Shown here: piece after piece, positions 1-9,500 of the stretch | Layout: every line of letters begins with the position of its first letter | Position numbering within the stretch: position 1 is the first letter of the stretch | From: an uncultured Verrucomicrobiota bacterium | GTDB taxonomy: Bacteria; Verrucomicrobiota; Kiritimatiellia; CAIVKH01 | NCBI GenBank assembly: GCA_937873455.1 | Contig: CALMYG010000006.1 | Coordinates: 1 to 64,000 of the forward strand | Reading direction: 5' to 3' | DNA length: 64,000 nt | Notes under the pieces: model-generated | Told to the model about the DNA's origin: nothing | Seen by the model: only the letters and a program-made list of their open reading frames with translations | Databases searched by the model: none | Translations under genes and position numbers: made by a program

Positions 1-179
1 GGCTGGCTTGCCAAGCCGTAGCCCCCGAGCAAAGCGAAAAACGCGATCTTCTTTTTCCCGTCCGCCTACGTGATGCCGCTTCGCGCCATCGGCTCCGGCG
101 TGACAGCCTTCGCCCTCGCTTCCGACCTTCTGGCTGGCTTGCCAAGCCGTAGCCCCCGAGCAAAGCGAGGGGCGAAGGC

Positions 180-180
<1 letters not shown>
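1..180. repeat. Duplicated GC-rich palindromic repeat beside tRNA-Cys
   Basis: A 38-bp sequence at 1-38 recurs at 132-169. The second copy lies inside a larger imperfect palindrome at 105-180: agccttcgccctcgc on the left mirrors gcgaggggcgaaggct on the right, and the centre holds the perfect small palindrome ggcttgccaagcc. The right arm ends exactly at the CCA end of the tRNA gene. No coding potential is seen. It resembles REP-type intergenic elements; whether it is dispersed in the genome cannot be seen from here. Confidence 0.6.
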
Positions 181-254
<74 letters not shown>

Positions 255-312
255 GTATGAAGAGCGAGCCGTATAGTATAACACAACTCCGGCTTGAACA
301 GAAAAAAATCCT

Positions 313-1191
313 TTAGAGGCGTCGCCGGCATATTGCCCAGGCCCGCTGAAACCGTCGTAACCGGCGGGCACGCAGTCCCTCCCAATGCGCACGAAGCCCG
401 ACTGCCCGAAGGCCGGCCTGCCCATCCAGAAACGCCAGGGCGAGGTCGAGGTCATGCACCCGGCCAAGGCTTTGCTCGGCGTCGTGGACCAGAGTAATGG
501 TTTTGGCAAGGCGCCGGTCGGCCAGGGGGGCGAAGAGATCGCCGAGATACCGCAACCGCCGCAAGCGTATCCTAAATTGATGCAACGACTCCACGTCAAC
601 CGCGTCGGCAAGGGCGGCGGAGCGGCGGATTTTCCGCACATGTTTTTTAAATTCTTTATCAAAAAAGCCGCCAACCGTCTGGGGATTCGTTTCAGGCGGG
701 TCGGCGGCGAAGCGGGCGACAAACCGGTCGGTCAACGCAAACGTTCGTATCCAAGCCCGCCCGCGAAGACCGCCTTGCACCTTGCGCCAGGCCGCTTGCC
801 GACGAACACGCAACCGGGACTCCACCGCGGCAACCTCTTCGGGTGCGCTATCGTCGAGCTTCCTTTCCGCTTTGCGAAGCTGGGCCAACATGACGTCGTG
901 ATCGCGCACGACGCCAAGCCGGTCGCCGAGCGCGGACAAGCTCGCGCGGAGGGTTCGTCCTCCGTGGTCGAGGGTGTCGGCTTCGAATACACGAAGCAGA
1001 ACGCGAAAGCGGCGCAAGCCGATGCGGAGGCGATGAAGCGCCTCCTCATCGTCGGGCGCGGATCGCCAGGCTTCGGCCAGCCGGCGGAACTCGGCGCCCT
1101 GACAAGCAAAGAGTTGTTGCGCGGCCAAGCGGCGCGGGGTGGCGGCGTCACGGTCGAGCACATCGACCGACTCGCCCATGCGCCCGTTCAT
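313..1191 (-). CDS. CHAD domain protein (polyphosphate-associated)
   Basis: This 292-aa protein has the two-fold CHAD arrangement: basic, histidine-containing helices near residue 52 (ALHRLRIGLRRFRVLL) and again near residue 202 (SLHQFRIRLRRLRYL). CHAD proteins are alpha-helical, rich in conserved His and Arg/Lys, and known to bind polyphosphate and localise to polyphosphate granules. The ATG overlaps the ppk stop by 4 nt (ATGA), so it is translationally coupled and last in the polyphosphate operon, which supports that role. No separate N-terminal CYTH domain is present. The function of polyphosphate binding here is inferred from family and context. Confidence 0.85.
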   Translation of the reverse strand: MNGRMGESVDVLDRDAATPRRLAAQQLFACQGAEFRRLAEAWRSAPDDEEALHRLRIGLRRFRVLLRVFEADTLDHGGRTLRASLSALGDRLGVVRDHDVMLAQLRKAERKLDDSAPEEVAAVESRLRVRRQAAWRKVQGGLRGRAWIRTFALTDRFVARFAADPPETNPQTVGGFFDKEFKKHVRKIRRSAALADAVDVESLHQFRIRLRRLRYLGDLFAPLADRRLAKTITLVHDAEQSLGRVHDLDLALAFLDGQAGLRAVGLRAHWEGLRARRLRRFQRAWAICRRRL

Positions 1192-3311
1192 GGTTTGATG
1201 AGCGAGGGTCGCTCGGGTTGAAAGGTGAGCGGTTGATTGGTCCGGGCTTGCTGGGTGGCGGCGCAGGCCTGCTGATAAAACAACTCCTGGGAACGAAACA
1301 GCTTTGCGCCGCGTGCGGGCTTGACCCGCTCATACGTGCCGTCGTTTTTCTGGCGCCGGGCCTTGACGTTGTCGCGGAACGCGGTTTCAAGGGTTTGAAT
1401 CAAGCGCTGCCGGGCTTCGTCGTCATCAATGGGAATCAGCAACTCGACGCGGCGGTCGAGGTTGCGGGGCATCCAATCGGCGCTGGAAATGAACAGAAGC
1501 GGCTCGCCGCCCTGATGAAAATACAAGATGCGGCTGTGTTCGAGAAATCGATCGACAATGCTGATGACCTCAATGTTTTCGCTTTGCCCGGGCACGCCAG
1601 GCCGCAAACCGCAGATGCCACGGACATTGAGTTGAATGTTGACCCCGGCCTGGGACGCGCGATAAAGGGCCTGGATGATATCAGGGTCAACCAGCGCGTT
1701 GACGCGGGCCATGATCCGGGCGGGCTGGCCCTCCTTGCTGCGCAAGGTTTCGCTTTCGATCAGTTGCAGCAAGCGGGAACGCAGCCCGATGGGGGCGGCT
1801 TCGAGCTTGCGGAAGGAAACGGGCTGGGAGTAACCGCTGATCATGTTGAAGAAGGCGGTGGCATCGGCTCCGTAATCGTCGTGGCAGGTCATGTAGCTGG
1901 TGTCGGTGTAGAGGCGGGCGGTAATTTCATTGTAATTACCGGTGCCGAAATGGACATAGCGGCGGATGCCGCCGGCTTCCTTGCGGACGACCACGCAGAT
2001 TTTGGCGTGGGTCTTGAGCCCCTTGATGCCGTAAATCACCTGGACGCCGGACTGTTCGAGGGCCTCGGCCCAGCCGATGTTGCGGGCTTCATCGAAGCGA
2101 GCCTTGAGCTCGACGATGGCGGTGACGTGTTTGTCGCGGTTGGCGGCACGGGCGAGCGCGGCGATAATCGGGCTGTTTTCGCTGGTGCGGTACAAGATTT
2201 GCTTGATGGCAAGGACGTTGGGGTCATCGGCGGCCTGCTCGACCAGGCGCACCACCGGATCAAAACTTTCGTAGGGGTGATGCAGAATAATGTCCTTGCG
2301 GGCGATGGCCTCAAAGATGGAGGTGTTCGGCGGCACGGCGGGAGGCTGCTGGGGCGGCCAGGGTTTTTCGCGCAAATCGTCGAAACCGGTCATGCGGGCG
2401 AGCCCGAAATAAGCGGCAAGGTCGAGCGGGCCCGGGACCGGGTAGATATGCTCGGGATTGACCGAAAGCATCTGGCTGAGCATGGCCAGACTCGTCTTGG
2501 AGGCCGAAGCGCTGACCTCGAGCCGCACGCAACTGCTCTGCTTGCGGGCGACGAGAATGTCCTTCATCCGGCTGAGCAGATCCCCGGCGAGATCCTCGCG
2601 CACGCTCATGTCGGCGTTGCGGGTGATCCGGAACGGCACGACTTCGGCGACCGGCTCTCCGGGAAACAGGCGGTTGATAAATTCGCCGACGACATCTTCA
2701 ACGAGAACGTAGTTGTGGCCTTCCTCGATGGGCGCGGTAATAAAGCGGCCGAGCCGCTTGGGAATCAAGACCACGGCATAGCGGGGCTTTTTGGACTTAC
2801 CCTCGTCCGGTTTGAGGCGAACCAGAAGCATGATGTTGAGGCCGGGGAGCTGCGGGAGATCGGCGGGATCGCGCAAGGCGATGGGGGTGATGACCGGATA
2901 CAGCTCGTGCTCAAAGACGCCTTCGAGGTATTCGTACAATGCCGGCGTAAGTTTATTCATGTGGAGGCGGCGGATCCCGGCATCGTGCAAACCGGTTTTG
3001 ATTTCCTCCATGAAACAACGGTATTGTCGCTCAACCATGGCGTGGGCGCGTACGCTGAGTTCGCGCAGAAGATCGGCGGGAGCCCACCCGGAATTGTCGG
3101 CGGCGACCTTTCCCTGCAACACCAACTGCTGCAACCCGCCGACCCGCACCATGAAAAATTCGTCCAGGTTGGAGGAGACGATGGCAAGAAATTTGAGCCG
3201 CTCGAGCAGCGGGTTTCCCGCATCAAGCGCTTCTTCGAGAACCCGCTTGTTGAAGTTCAACCAACTGAGTTCACGGTTGTTGAAGACATAGGGCGTCGAT
3301 TGTTTAGACAT
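1188..3311 (-). CDS. ppk1: Polyphosphate kinase 1
   Basis: This 707-aa protein is full length for PPK1, which reversibly polymerises the ATP gamma-phosphate into polyphosphate. The N domain carries FFMVRVGGL. The two phospholipase-D-like catalytic domains carry KTHAK with His435 (the autophosphorylated position) and FLEHSRILYF with His592, which are the same residue numbers as in the E. coli enzyme. HFGTGNYNE and SSADWMPRN are also present. It overlaps ppx upstream by 8 nt and CHAD downstream by 4 nt, so synthesis, hydrolysis and binding of polyphosphate are encoded together. All key residues appear intact. Confidence 0.97.
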   Translation of the reverse strand: MSKQSTPYVFNNRELSWLNFNKRVLEEALDAGNPLLERLKFLAIVSSNLDEFFMVRVGGLQQLVLQGKVAADNSGWAPADLLRELSVRAHAMVERQYRCFMEEIKTGLHDAGIRRLHMNKLTPALYEYLEGVFEHELYPVITPIALRDPADLPQLPGLNIMLLVRLKPDEGKSKKPRYAVVLIPKRLGRFITAPIEEGHNYVLVEDVVGEFINRLFPGEPVAEVVPFRITRNADMSVREDLAGDLLSRMKDILVARKQSSCVRLEVSASASKTSLAMLSQMLSVNPEHIYPVPGPLDLAAYFGLARMTGFDDLREKPWPPQQPPAVPPNTSIFEAIARKDIILHHPYESFDPVVRLVEQAADDPNVLAIKQILYRTSENSPIIAALARAANRDKHVTAIVELKARFDEARNIGWAEALEQSGVQVIYGIKGLKTHAKICVVVRKEAGGIRRYVHFGTGNYNEITARLYTDTSYMTCHDDYGADATAFFNMISGYSQPVSFRKLEAAPIGLRSRLLQLIESETLRSKEGQPARIMARVNALVDPDIIQALYRASQAGVNIQLNVRGICGLRPGVPGQSENIEVISIVDRFLEHSRILYFHQGGEPLLFISSADWMPRNLDRRVELLIPIDDDEARQRLIQTLETAFRDNVKARRQKNDGTYERVKPARGAKLFRSQELFYQQACAATQQARTNQPLTFQPERPSLIKP

Positions 3312-4932
3312 CGGGAATAAGTCCTTCGCTGCTGGTGGCGACTTCCAGATTGATTTTCATGCCGTAGACCTCCTCGAACATACTGCCCTTCTCCTTGAGG
3401 GCGACCCGTTCGAGGGTGAGGTCCTGGACATCGTGGACATAGACGGTGAACTGCCCGTGCCCGCGCACAAAAGACAGCTCGCGCACCTGCTGCATGTGGT
3501 TGCGGTCGAGGGCATCGGCGACCCGGAGAATGGCCGAAAGCTTGGACACAATCATCCGGTCGTCGCGATCCAACAGGGCGTAGCCTTCGTGGTATGGTTG
3601 CGGAGCGGCGCGGCGATGGTAACGGGCGATGAGGGCGATCAACTGCATGTCGGCCCGACCGAGGCCGAACAAGTCGCTGTTGAGGATGATGTACATCGAA
3701 TGCTTGTGATGGCTGCGGGTGTTGATGAACAAGCCGACTTCGTGGAGAATGGCGGCGAGCCGCAGGATCCGCTCGTGGCGAGGTCCGAGTTGGTGATCCG
3801 GTTGCAGCTCCCGGAACAGCCGCATGCTCAAGTCGGCCACCTGAACGCCGTGGCGTTCATCAAACCCGTACTTGTGGCCGAGGGCAAGGGCGGAATGCAC
3901 GACCTGGGATTCGAGCGCTTCGTCCCAGCCGCCGGACCCGATCGCTTCACGCAAGAGACCGTGGCGCAAGCTGGACTTGGGCACGATGATCTGTTCAACC
4001 CCGAACACCTTGGCAATTTGGGCATACCCCATGAGGGCCGGCCCGATGGTTTCGGCCTCCTGGTAATTCATGCGGTACTTGCCGACCAGCTCATCCGCGG
4101 TGAGGCCGGCGATCTTGCGGGCGAATGCCGCGAATGTTTTGACATCGACACGGGCCGAATCCACCGTGGACCAGTCGGGTTGGAGTTGGGCCGCGGCAAA
4201 CCGGGCATCACCGGAAATGGCGAGCAGAAACGGGGTTTTTTCAATGGGCACGCTGCGCTGAATTTGGTCCACGGTAAGTTGAATATGCCGCAGAAAGGTC
4301 TCGTAAAGACGATTGGCCGGGGTATGCCGGGTATCCAGCGTTTCCCGCATGCGCAATGACCCCAGGCGGTAGGTGTTGGAGAACGTGACATAGCCGTCCT
4401 GAACGAGCAGCAGCTCCGAGTCGCCTCCACCGACTTCGACCACCAGGACATCGCCTTTGCGCAGGTCGGCATGGCGGGCGAGCAGATCCTGAACGGCAAG
4501 AAAGGTGAGGCGGGTCTCTTCGGTTTCCTCAATCACCTCAAGGCTGATCCGGGTGGCGATGTAGACGCGGTCGAGAAAGGTGTCGCGGTTGGCGGCTTCG
4601 CGCACCGAGCTGGTGGCCACCGCCCGGATTTGATCAGGCTCGGTGACGCCGTACTCCTCCATGCCCCGCCGGTAGTTCTTGAGGATGTTGACGCACTCCT
4701 CAATGGTCGATTGCTGAATCCGGCCGAGGGTGAAGGCGTCCTTGCCGAGATGAACGGCGTGGTACAACTGCTCGATGGTGCGTATAGCCCCGGAGGCGTC
4801 CAACTCGGCGATTTCCATACGCACCGCGGTCGCCCCGACGTCAATCACGGCGAACAAGCGTCCGGCGGCATCCGCGGCGGGGCGGTCCGGTGCGCTGTCG
4901 CGCCGTTCAGACGTTTTGCGGGCGGCGGTCAT
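3304..4932 (-). CDS. ppx: Ppx/GppA-type exopolyphosphatase with C-terminal HD domain
   Basis: This 542-aa protein has an N-terminal actin-like (ASKHA) half with the phosphate-binding signatures AVIDVGATAVRM (near residue 28), ATSSVREAANR and VEVGGGDSELLL, plus the acidic EETEETRL region that holds the catalytic Glu in this family. The C-terminal half (about 335-500) is HD-like, with LHEVG and HHKHSMY. The family removes terminal phosphates from polyphosphate and/or pppGpp, and sequence alone does not decide which. The start lies 5 nt after the ROK kinase stop and the end overlaps ppk by 8 nt. The first signature is slightly divergent (GATA rather than the usual GSNS/T). Confidence 0.93.
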   Translation of the reverse strand: MTAARKTSERRDSAPDRPAADAAGRLFAVIDVGATAVRMEIAELDASGAIRTIEQLYHAVHLGKDAFTLGRIQQSTIEECVNILKNYRRGMEEYGVTEPDQIRAVATSSVREAANRDTFLDRVYIATRISLEVIEETEETRLTFLAVQDLLARHADLRKGDVLVVEVGGGDSELLLVQDGYVTFSNTYRLGSLRMRETLDTRHTPANRLYETFLRHIQLTVDQIQRSVPIEKTPFLLAISGDARFAAAQLQPDWSTVDSARVDVKTFAAFARKIAGLTADELVGKYRMNYQEAETIGPALMGYAQIAKVFGVEQIIVPKSSLRHGLLREAIGSGGWDEALESQVVHSALALGHKYGFDERHGVQVADLSMRLFRELQPDHQLGPRHERILRLAAILHEVGLFINTRSHHKHSMYIILNSDLFGLGRADMQLIALIARYHRRAAPQPYHEGYALLDRDDRMIVSKLSAILRVADALDRNHMQQVRELSFVRGHGQFTVYVHDVQDLTLERVALKEKGSMFEEVYGMKINLEVATSSEGLIPDV

Positions 4933-4937
4933 GCTCG

Positions 4938-5927
4938 TTATTTCTCCTCGGCTACTTTTTCCGCGATCAGCGCGGCCGCGCCGAGAGCGGTGGCGTCGTC
5001 GCCGAGGGCGGCGACCGTGACCTGGATGGATTTAGCAAACGAATCCATGACCCGCTTGGCAACCTGATCGCGTACTTCCTGCAGAAAAATATCCTGCAAC
5101 GCCTCGACCAAACCGCCGCCCAACACGACGATATCGGGGGCCAGGAGGTTACCGACATTGGCCACGGCTTCCCCGATGCGCCGGGCGGCATTGCGTATGG
5201 TTTTTTCCACCACTTTGTCGCCGGCCTTGACCGCGTCGGCCAGCAAGCTGCTGCGGATATCCGCGATGTTGGTGCCGACGGAATCCAGAATAAACGGGCT
5301 TTCACCCCGGTAGGCGGCCATGGCCACATCCGCGGCGATGGCCAGCCGGCTGGCGACGGTTTCCAGACAGCCCCGCCGACCGCAACCACACATGCGTCCA
5401 CGGGGATCCACCATCATGTGGCCGAATTCCAGACATGAGGTGGTTTTGCCGCGAAAAATTTTGCCTTCGTAGATCAGCCCGCCGCCGATGCCGGTGCCGG
5501 GAAACACGCCAAGGACACAGCGCCCGCCCTTGCCGGCGCCAAAGCGGTATTCGCCAAACGTCCCGGCGTCAACATCGTTGGCCAGGACAGCCGGACATTT
5601 GTATTTATCGGTCAACATTTGCTGCAGCTTGACGTTTTTCCACCCCAGGTTCGCGGATTCGATAATGATGCCCTTGTCGAGATCCAGCGGCCCGGGCAGT
5701 CCCACGCCAATGCCCCGCAGTTGCTGGGGCGTTGCCTTGGCATCGGCGAGCGCTTCGTCAATGGTTTTCGTCACGCGCTCCAGGCCGGCGGCGGCGCCTT
5801 CAGCGCCTTTCGTCTTGCGCCGCTTGCGGCCCAACGGTTTGAACTTTTCGTCATAGACCGTCGCCAGCATTTTCGTGCCGCCGAGGTCAAAACCGATCCA
5901 GATATCTTTCTTGGTCTCTTCGCCCAT
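4938..5927 (-). CDS. ROK-family sugar kinase (glucokinase-like)
   Basis: This 329-aa ROK protein has GFDLGGTK (phosphate 1, residues 12-19), ANDVDAG with the probable catalytic Asp118, PGTGIGGG (143-150), and the ROK zinc site made by His170 and CGCGRRGC (Cys180, 182, 187). ROK kinases phosphorylate glucose or related hexoses, usually with ATP, but some members use polyphosphate. It is the first gene of the operon ROK-ppx-ppk1-CHAD, so a polyphosphate-driven glucokinase is an attractive but unproven idea. GGAAAGGA precedes the ATG by 6 nt. Confidence 0.9.
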   Translation of the reverse strand: MGEETKKDIWIGFDLGGTKMLATVYDEKFKPLGRKRRKTKGAEGAAAGLERVTKTIDEALADAKATPQQLRGIGVGLPGPLDLDKGIIIESANLGWKNVKLQQMLTDKYKCPAVLANDVDAGTFGEYRFGAGKGGRCVLGVFPGTGIGGGLIYEGKIFRGKTTSCLEFGHMMVDPRGRMCGCGRRGCLETVASRLAIAADVAMAAYRGESPFILDSVGTNIADIRSSLLADAVKAGDKVVEKTIRNAARRIGEAVANVGNLLAPDIVVLGGGLVEALQDIFLQEVRDQVAKRVMDSFAKSIQVTVAALGDDATALGAAALIAEKVAEEK

Positions 5928-5965
5928 GGGAAATCCTTTCCTGCGCTCCTACGCGCCGGTGGTAA

Positions 5966-5994
5966 AGCCTAGCGGATTGCCAGACAATCTACAA
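5966..5994 (-). promoter_or_regulatory. Predicted sigma70-type promoter of the polyphosphate operon
   Basis: On the minus strand TTGTAG (5994-5989) is followed after 17 nt by TAGGCT (5971-5966), placing transcription start about 30 nt before the ROK kinase ATG. The same spacing and TAGG-T style -10 occur before tRNA-Arg in this window, which supports the reading. It is a pattern match only. Confidence 0.45.
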
Positions 5995-6447
5995 GCGTGC
6001 GGGCGACCAAATGTCGCGCAAACAGCGGCGAAGAATCGCCTCCGGGTTTTCGGGATGCTGTCAGGAGGTCGTTGGGGCGGGCGCGCCGATTCGGGGAATT
6101 ACGGGCGGCGGTATTCGGAAGGATAGGTGGCCGCGGACGGCGCTGGCATCATTTTGGCCATGGCAGGATCAACGCGGTGAACGGTCGAATGCGCCCGGGC
6201 GGTCAGGAGAAAACTTTTCTGCCGGCTGATTTGCACGCTGCGTTGCTTGAGAATTCGATTCATGATCTTTTCCCGTTAGTTCATCCGAACGAAAAACGAA
6301 ACTTGTCCACCGCGACGATGCAAAACGACTACCGAAACCCTCACCAAAGGTCAACCCTTCTCTCACAAAAACGTAACGCCCTAAAATTTTATGCAGAAAT
6401 TGATCCCGGGTTTCTTAAATCAGTCAGAATTTGCCGCTCGAAACCGC

Positions 6448-6475
6448 TTGACTCGCCATTAAAGAATTCTAGTGT
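6448..6475 (+). promoter_or_regulatory. Predicted promoter of the giant surface-protein gene
   Basis: TTGACT (6448-6453) and TAGTGT (6470-6475) are separated by 16 nt, giving a leader of roughly 100 nt before the chosen ATG at 6586. The rest of the 5928-6585 gap holds no convincing gene. It contains short A/T-rich and palindromic stretches but no recognised riboswitch. Confidence 0.4.
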
Positions 6476-6585
6476 AATCCCCTATGAGGTTAAGGCGTTC
6501 CTCTGTATCGTATACAGGGCGAATTCCATATATCAGAGAACCCATCACCTATCTCACACCCTCCTCAGGCGCGAGGCGCCGCACC

Positions 6586-9500
6586 ATGAATATTCACACC
6601 CTTATTCGCATTATCTCTGTCACGGTCGCGGCCGCATGGTCATCACCCTTGCTGGCGAGCAGCATTTTTATCGAAGCCAATTGGCGGTCGGCCAGCCAGG
6701 GGGGCGGGCAGGCGGTTATCGGAAGCGGCAATTATTTCGATATTGGGACCGTTATTTATGGTGTGGTTGGCGTGAACAACCTGGACCTTGGTCGTGGTTA
6801 TGAAATTGAATTCAATCAGAATCGCTTTTCACAAACGCTGAGCGCTCGCGTGGTGAGCACGTTCGGCTCCGGCTTCTGGCTGACCTATGATCTCCAGAAA
6901 TACATCATTTCCAACACCCGCACCCTGATTATTCCCCAACAAACCTTCTTTCGTCCCGGCAACGGTTATACGGACGACGCGGAAGTGGTGTTCGATCCGC
7001 CCCGGAATAACGAATTCGGATTTGCTCTCGGCAACACGAACATCACCGAAATCGTGCTGGGCCCTGGACTGTTTTACCAGAACGCGGTGATCACGCGGGA
7101 CATGACCATCCGGGGCGCGGGCATCGGACGCACCCTGGTTTCCGGCGGGCGCGGGGGTTCGGTGTTCCGGATTCTGCCTGGCGTGAAAGTGACCTTGGCG
7201 GATATGACCATTTTCGACGGATTGGCCCAGAGCGGTGGCGGCATCTACAACGAAGGCGAGTTGGAGGTCGTGCGCTGTGAGATTCGCAATAACCGCGCCT
7301 ACCATTACCTGAACGGTGAAGGAGGCGGTATCTTTAATCGCGGGAAGGCCAAGTTATGGGTTCGTGATTCCATCATCCGCGACAACATCGCCTCGCGCAA
7401 CGGCGGCGGTATCAGCAGTAGCGGCATCAACTCCAGCACCATGCCTTCGCCCGGCGGGGACGGTCTGGCCCGCAATGTGGTGTCCGGCTCACTCACCAAC
7501 CTGGCCGGTCTGACCCCGCCGACCGACCTCAACAATACCAACCAACTTAACAATTTCGCCAACGATGCCGCCGGTCGCTCGGCCAACTCGCTGTTCCAGC
7601 TCGGTTCGCCCAAGGATTTTTTCGAAGGCAACTTCAGCAATCCGCTGGAGGACGCGATCACCTGGTTTAACTACAATTCACCGATCTGTGTCGTGAGCAA
7701 TACGGTCATCGAAGGCAACAAGGCGGGCCGGGCGAACGCCAAGGCGACGTTTAATTTCACCGGGGGGATTTTGTTGCCACTGCCGCGCCTGGTCTGTTTC
7801 GGCGGCGGGCTCTACAACGAGTTGGGCCTGATGTCGGTGGAGGATTCCCGGATTGACCGCAATGAAGTGGAAAGCGATATCGTCAACTACGGTGGCGGGG
7901 TCGCGTCCGTGCTCGGCGGGTTGAGCATCCGCAACACCACCATCAACCACAACCTCTCCAAATCCCGCACCGTTCTCGCCGCCGGCGGAGCGGTGTATAC
8001 CTTCGCCTCGTATGCGAAGATCAGCGATGCCCAGATGATCAGCAATACGGTGGAGGCTTTTTTCCTTTCAAGCGGTGGAGGCATGAAAAATACGTCAGCC
8101 GGTTATGCCGAACTGCGGCGCGTCCGCATTGAATATAATGAAGCGGGTGGTGGCGGCGGTATGGCCAACGATTATAAGGCGAAGGCGCTTATCGAGGACA
8201 GCACCGTTTTGGGCAACCGGATTTCCGGCGTCATTTCCGCCAACGGCGGCGGTATCCGCAACGAGGACGGCGGCGAGGTGGACATCCACCGGACGACGAT
8301 CAGCGGAAATTCCGCCCGAGGCAAGGTGAAGGGCGGCGGCGTGTACAACCAATGCACGCAGGTCCGCATTGGCGATGTCGTGCCGGTGATTCTCTCCAGT
8401 CGGGTATCCCTCCACAACAGCACGATCAGCCACAATGTGTTGGACGGCCGGGGACCGGAAAACATCCCGATGGAAACGCGCGGCGCAGGTCTCTACAACG
8501 GAAGTTTCGACCGCGGCCTTGCCCAGATGGTAGTGTACAGTTGCACGGTGTTTTCCAACACCGCGGCGCGCGGCCTCATTAACGACGGCGGCGGCCTTCG
8601 CTCCACGGGGTTCAGCGAAATCAAGTTCAGCCTGGAGGACAACATTCCCGGAACCTCGCGCGTCTTCATCGCCAACAGCCTGTTTGCCCGCAACATCCCC
8701 GAAGATATTAACAACAGCTTTCCCAGCATGTTGACGTCTTATGGCTATAACATGGATAGCGACGGATCGGGCGCTACCGCCGCTTTCCTGAGCGAGCAGG
8801 CGCTGGCCGAATCTGCGCGGTTCCGCACCGCGAATGCCCTGCTGGGGCCCTTGCAATTCAACGGCGGGCCATCGCCGACCCATGCGCTCTTTGTCGGCAG
8901 TCCCGCGATCAATTTCGGTGCGCCCACCGGAACATTCGGCGAAGCGCTTAGCCCGCCGACCGATCAGCGCGGATTGTTGCGTAACCTGGCGGGTCGCCGC
9001 GACATCGGCGCCTACGAAGTCATCGCGCCCACCGCCAACGGCGAAAGTTACTCCATGTTCGAGGATACCACGCTGACGGTGAATTACGGATCGGGCGTGA
9101 TCCTCAACGACTTCGCCAACACGCCGCAAGCCGTGCTGGTGTCGCCGCCCGCGAACGGCGGTTTCACGCTGTTTCCGGATGGTGGCTTCATTCATACGCC
9201 CGCCACCAATTTCAATGGCACCAACAGCTTCACCTACCGGGTCGTTGACGCCGATGGCGTGACCGGGGCGGTGGCCACGGCCACCATCGTGGTCCGTCCG
9301 CGACTCGACTGGTTGTCCATGGTTCCCGTCGGAGGCACCAACTCGTTTGCCGAGCGCCACACCAACATTGTGCTGACCTTCGATGAAAACATCACCACCG
9401 GCGCGGTACTGGCCAACGTCAGTTTGCGCGGCTCCATTTCCGGTCCCCGCGCCTACACCGCGATTGTGGTTGGCGCGACCGCGCGGTTGGTTCCCCACGT

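Noticed and set aside
6484..6585. Upstream start for the giant surface protein at 6484
   Set aside because: The extra 34 residues are basic and would mask the signal peptide, and the predicted promoter start falls at about 6482.
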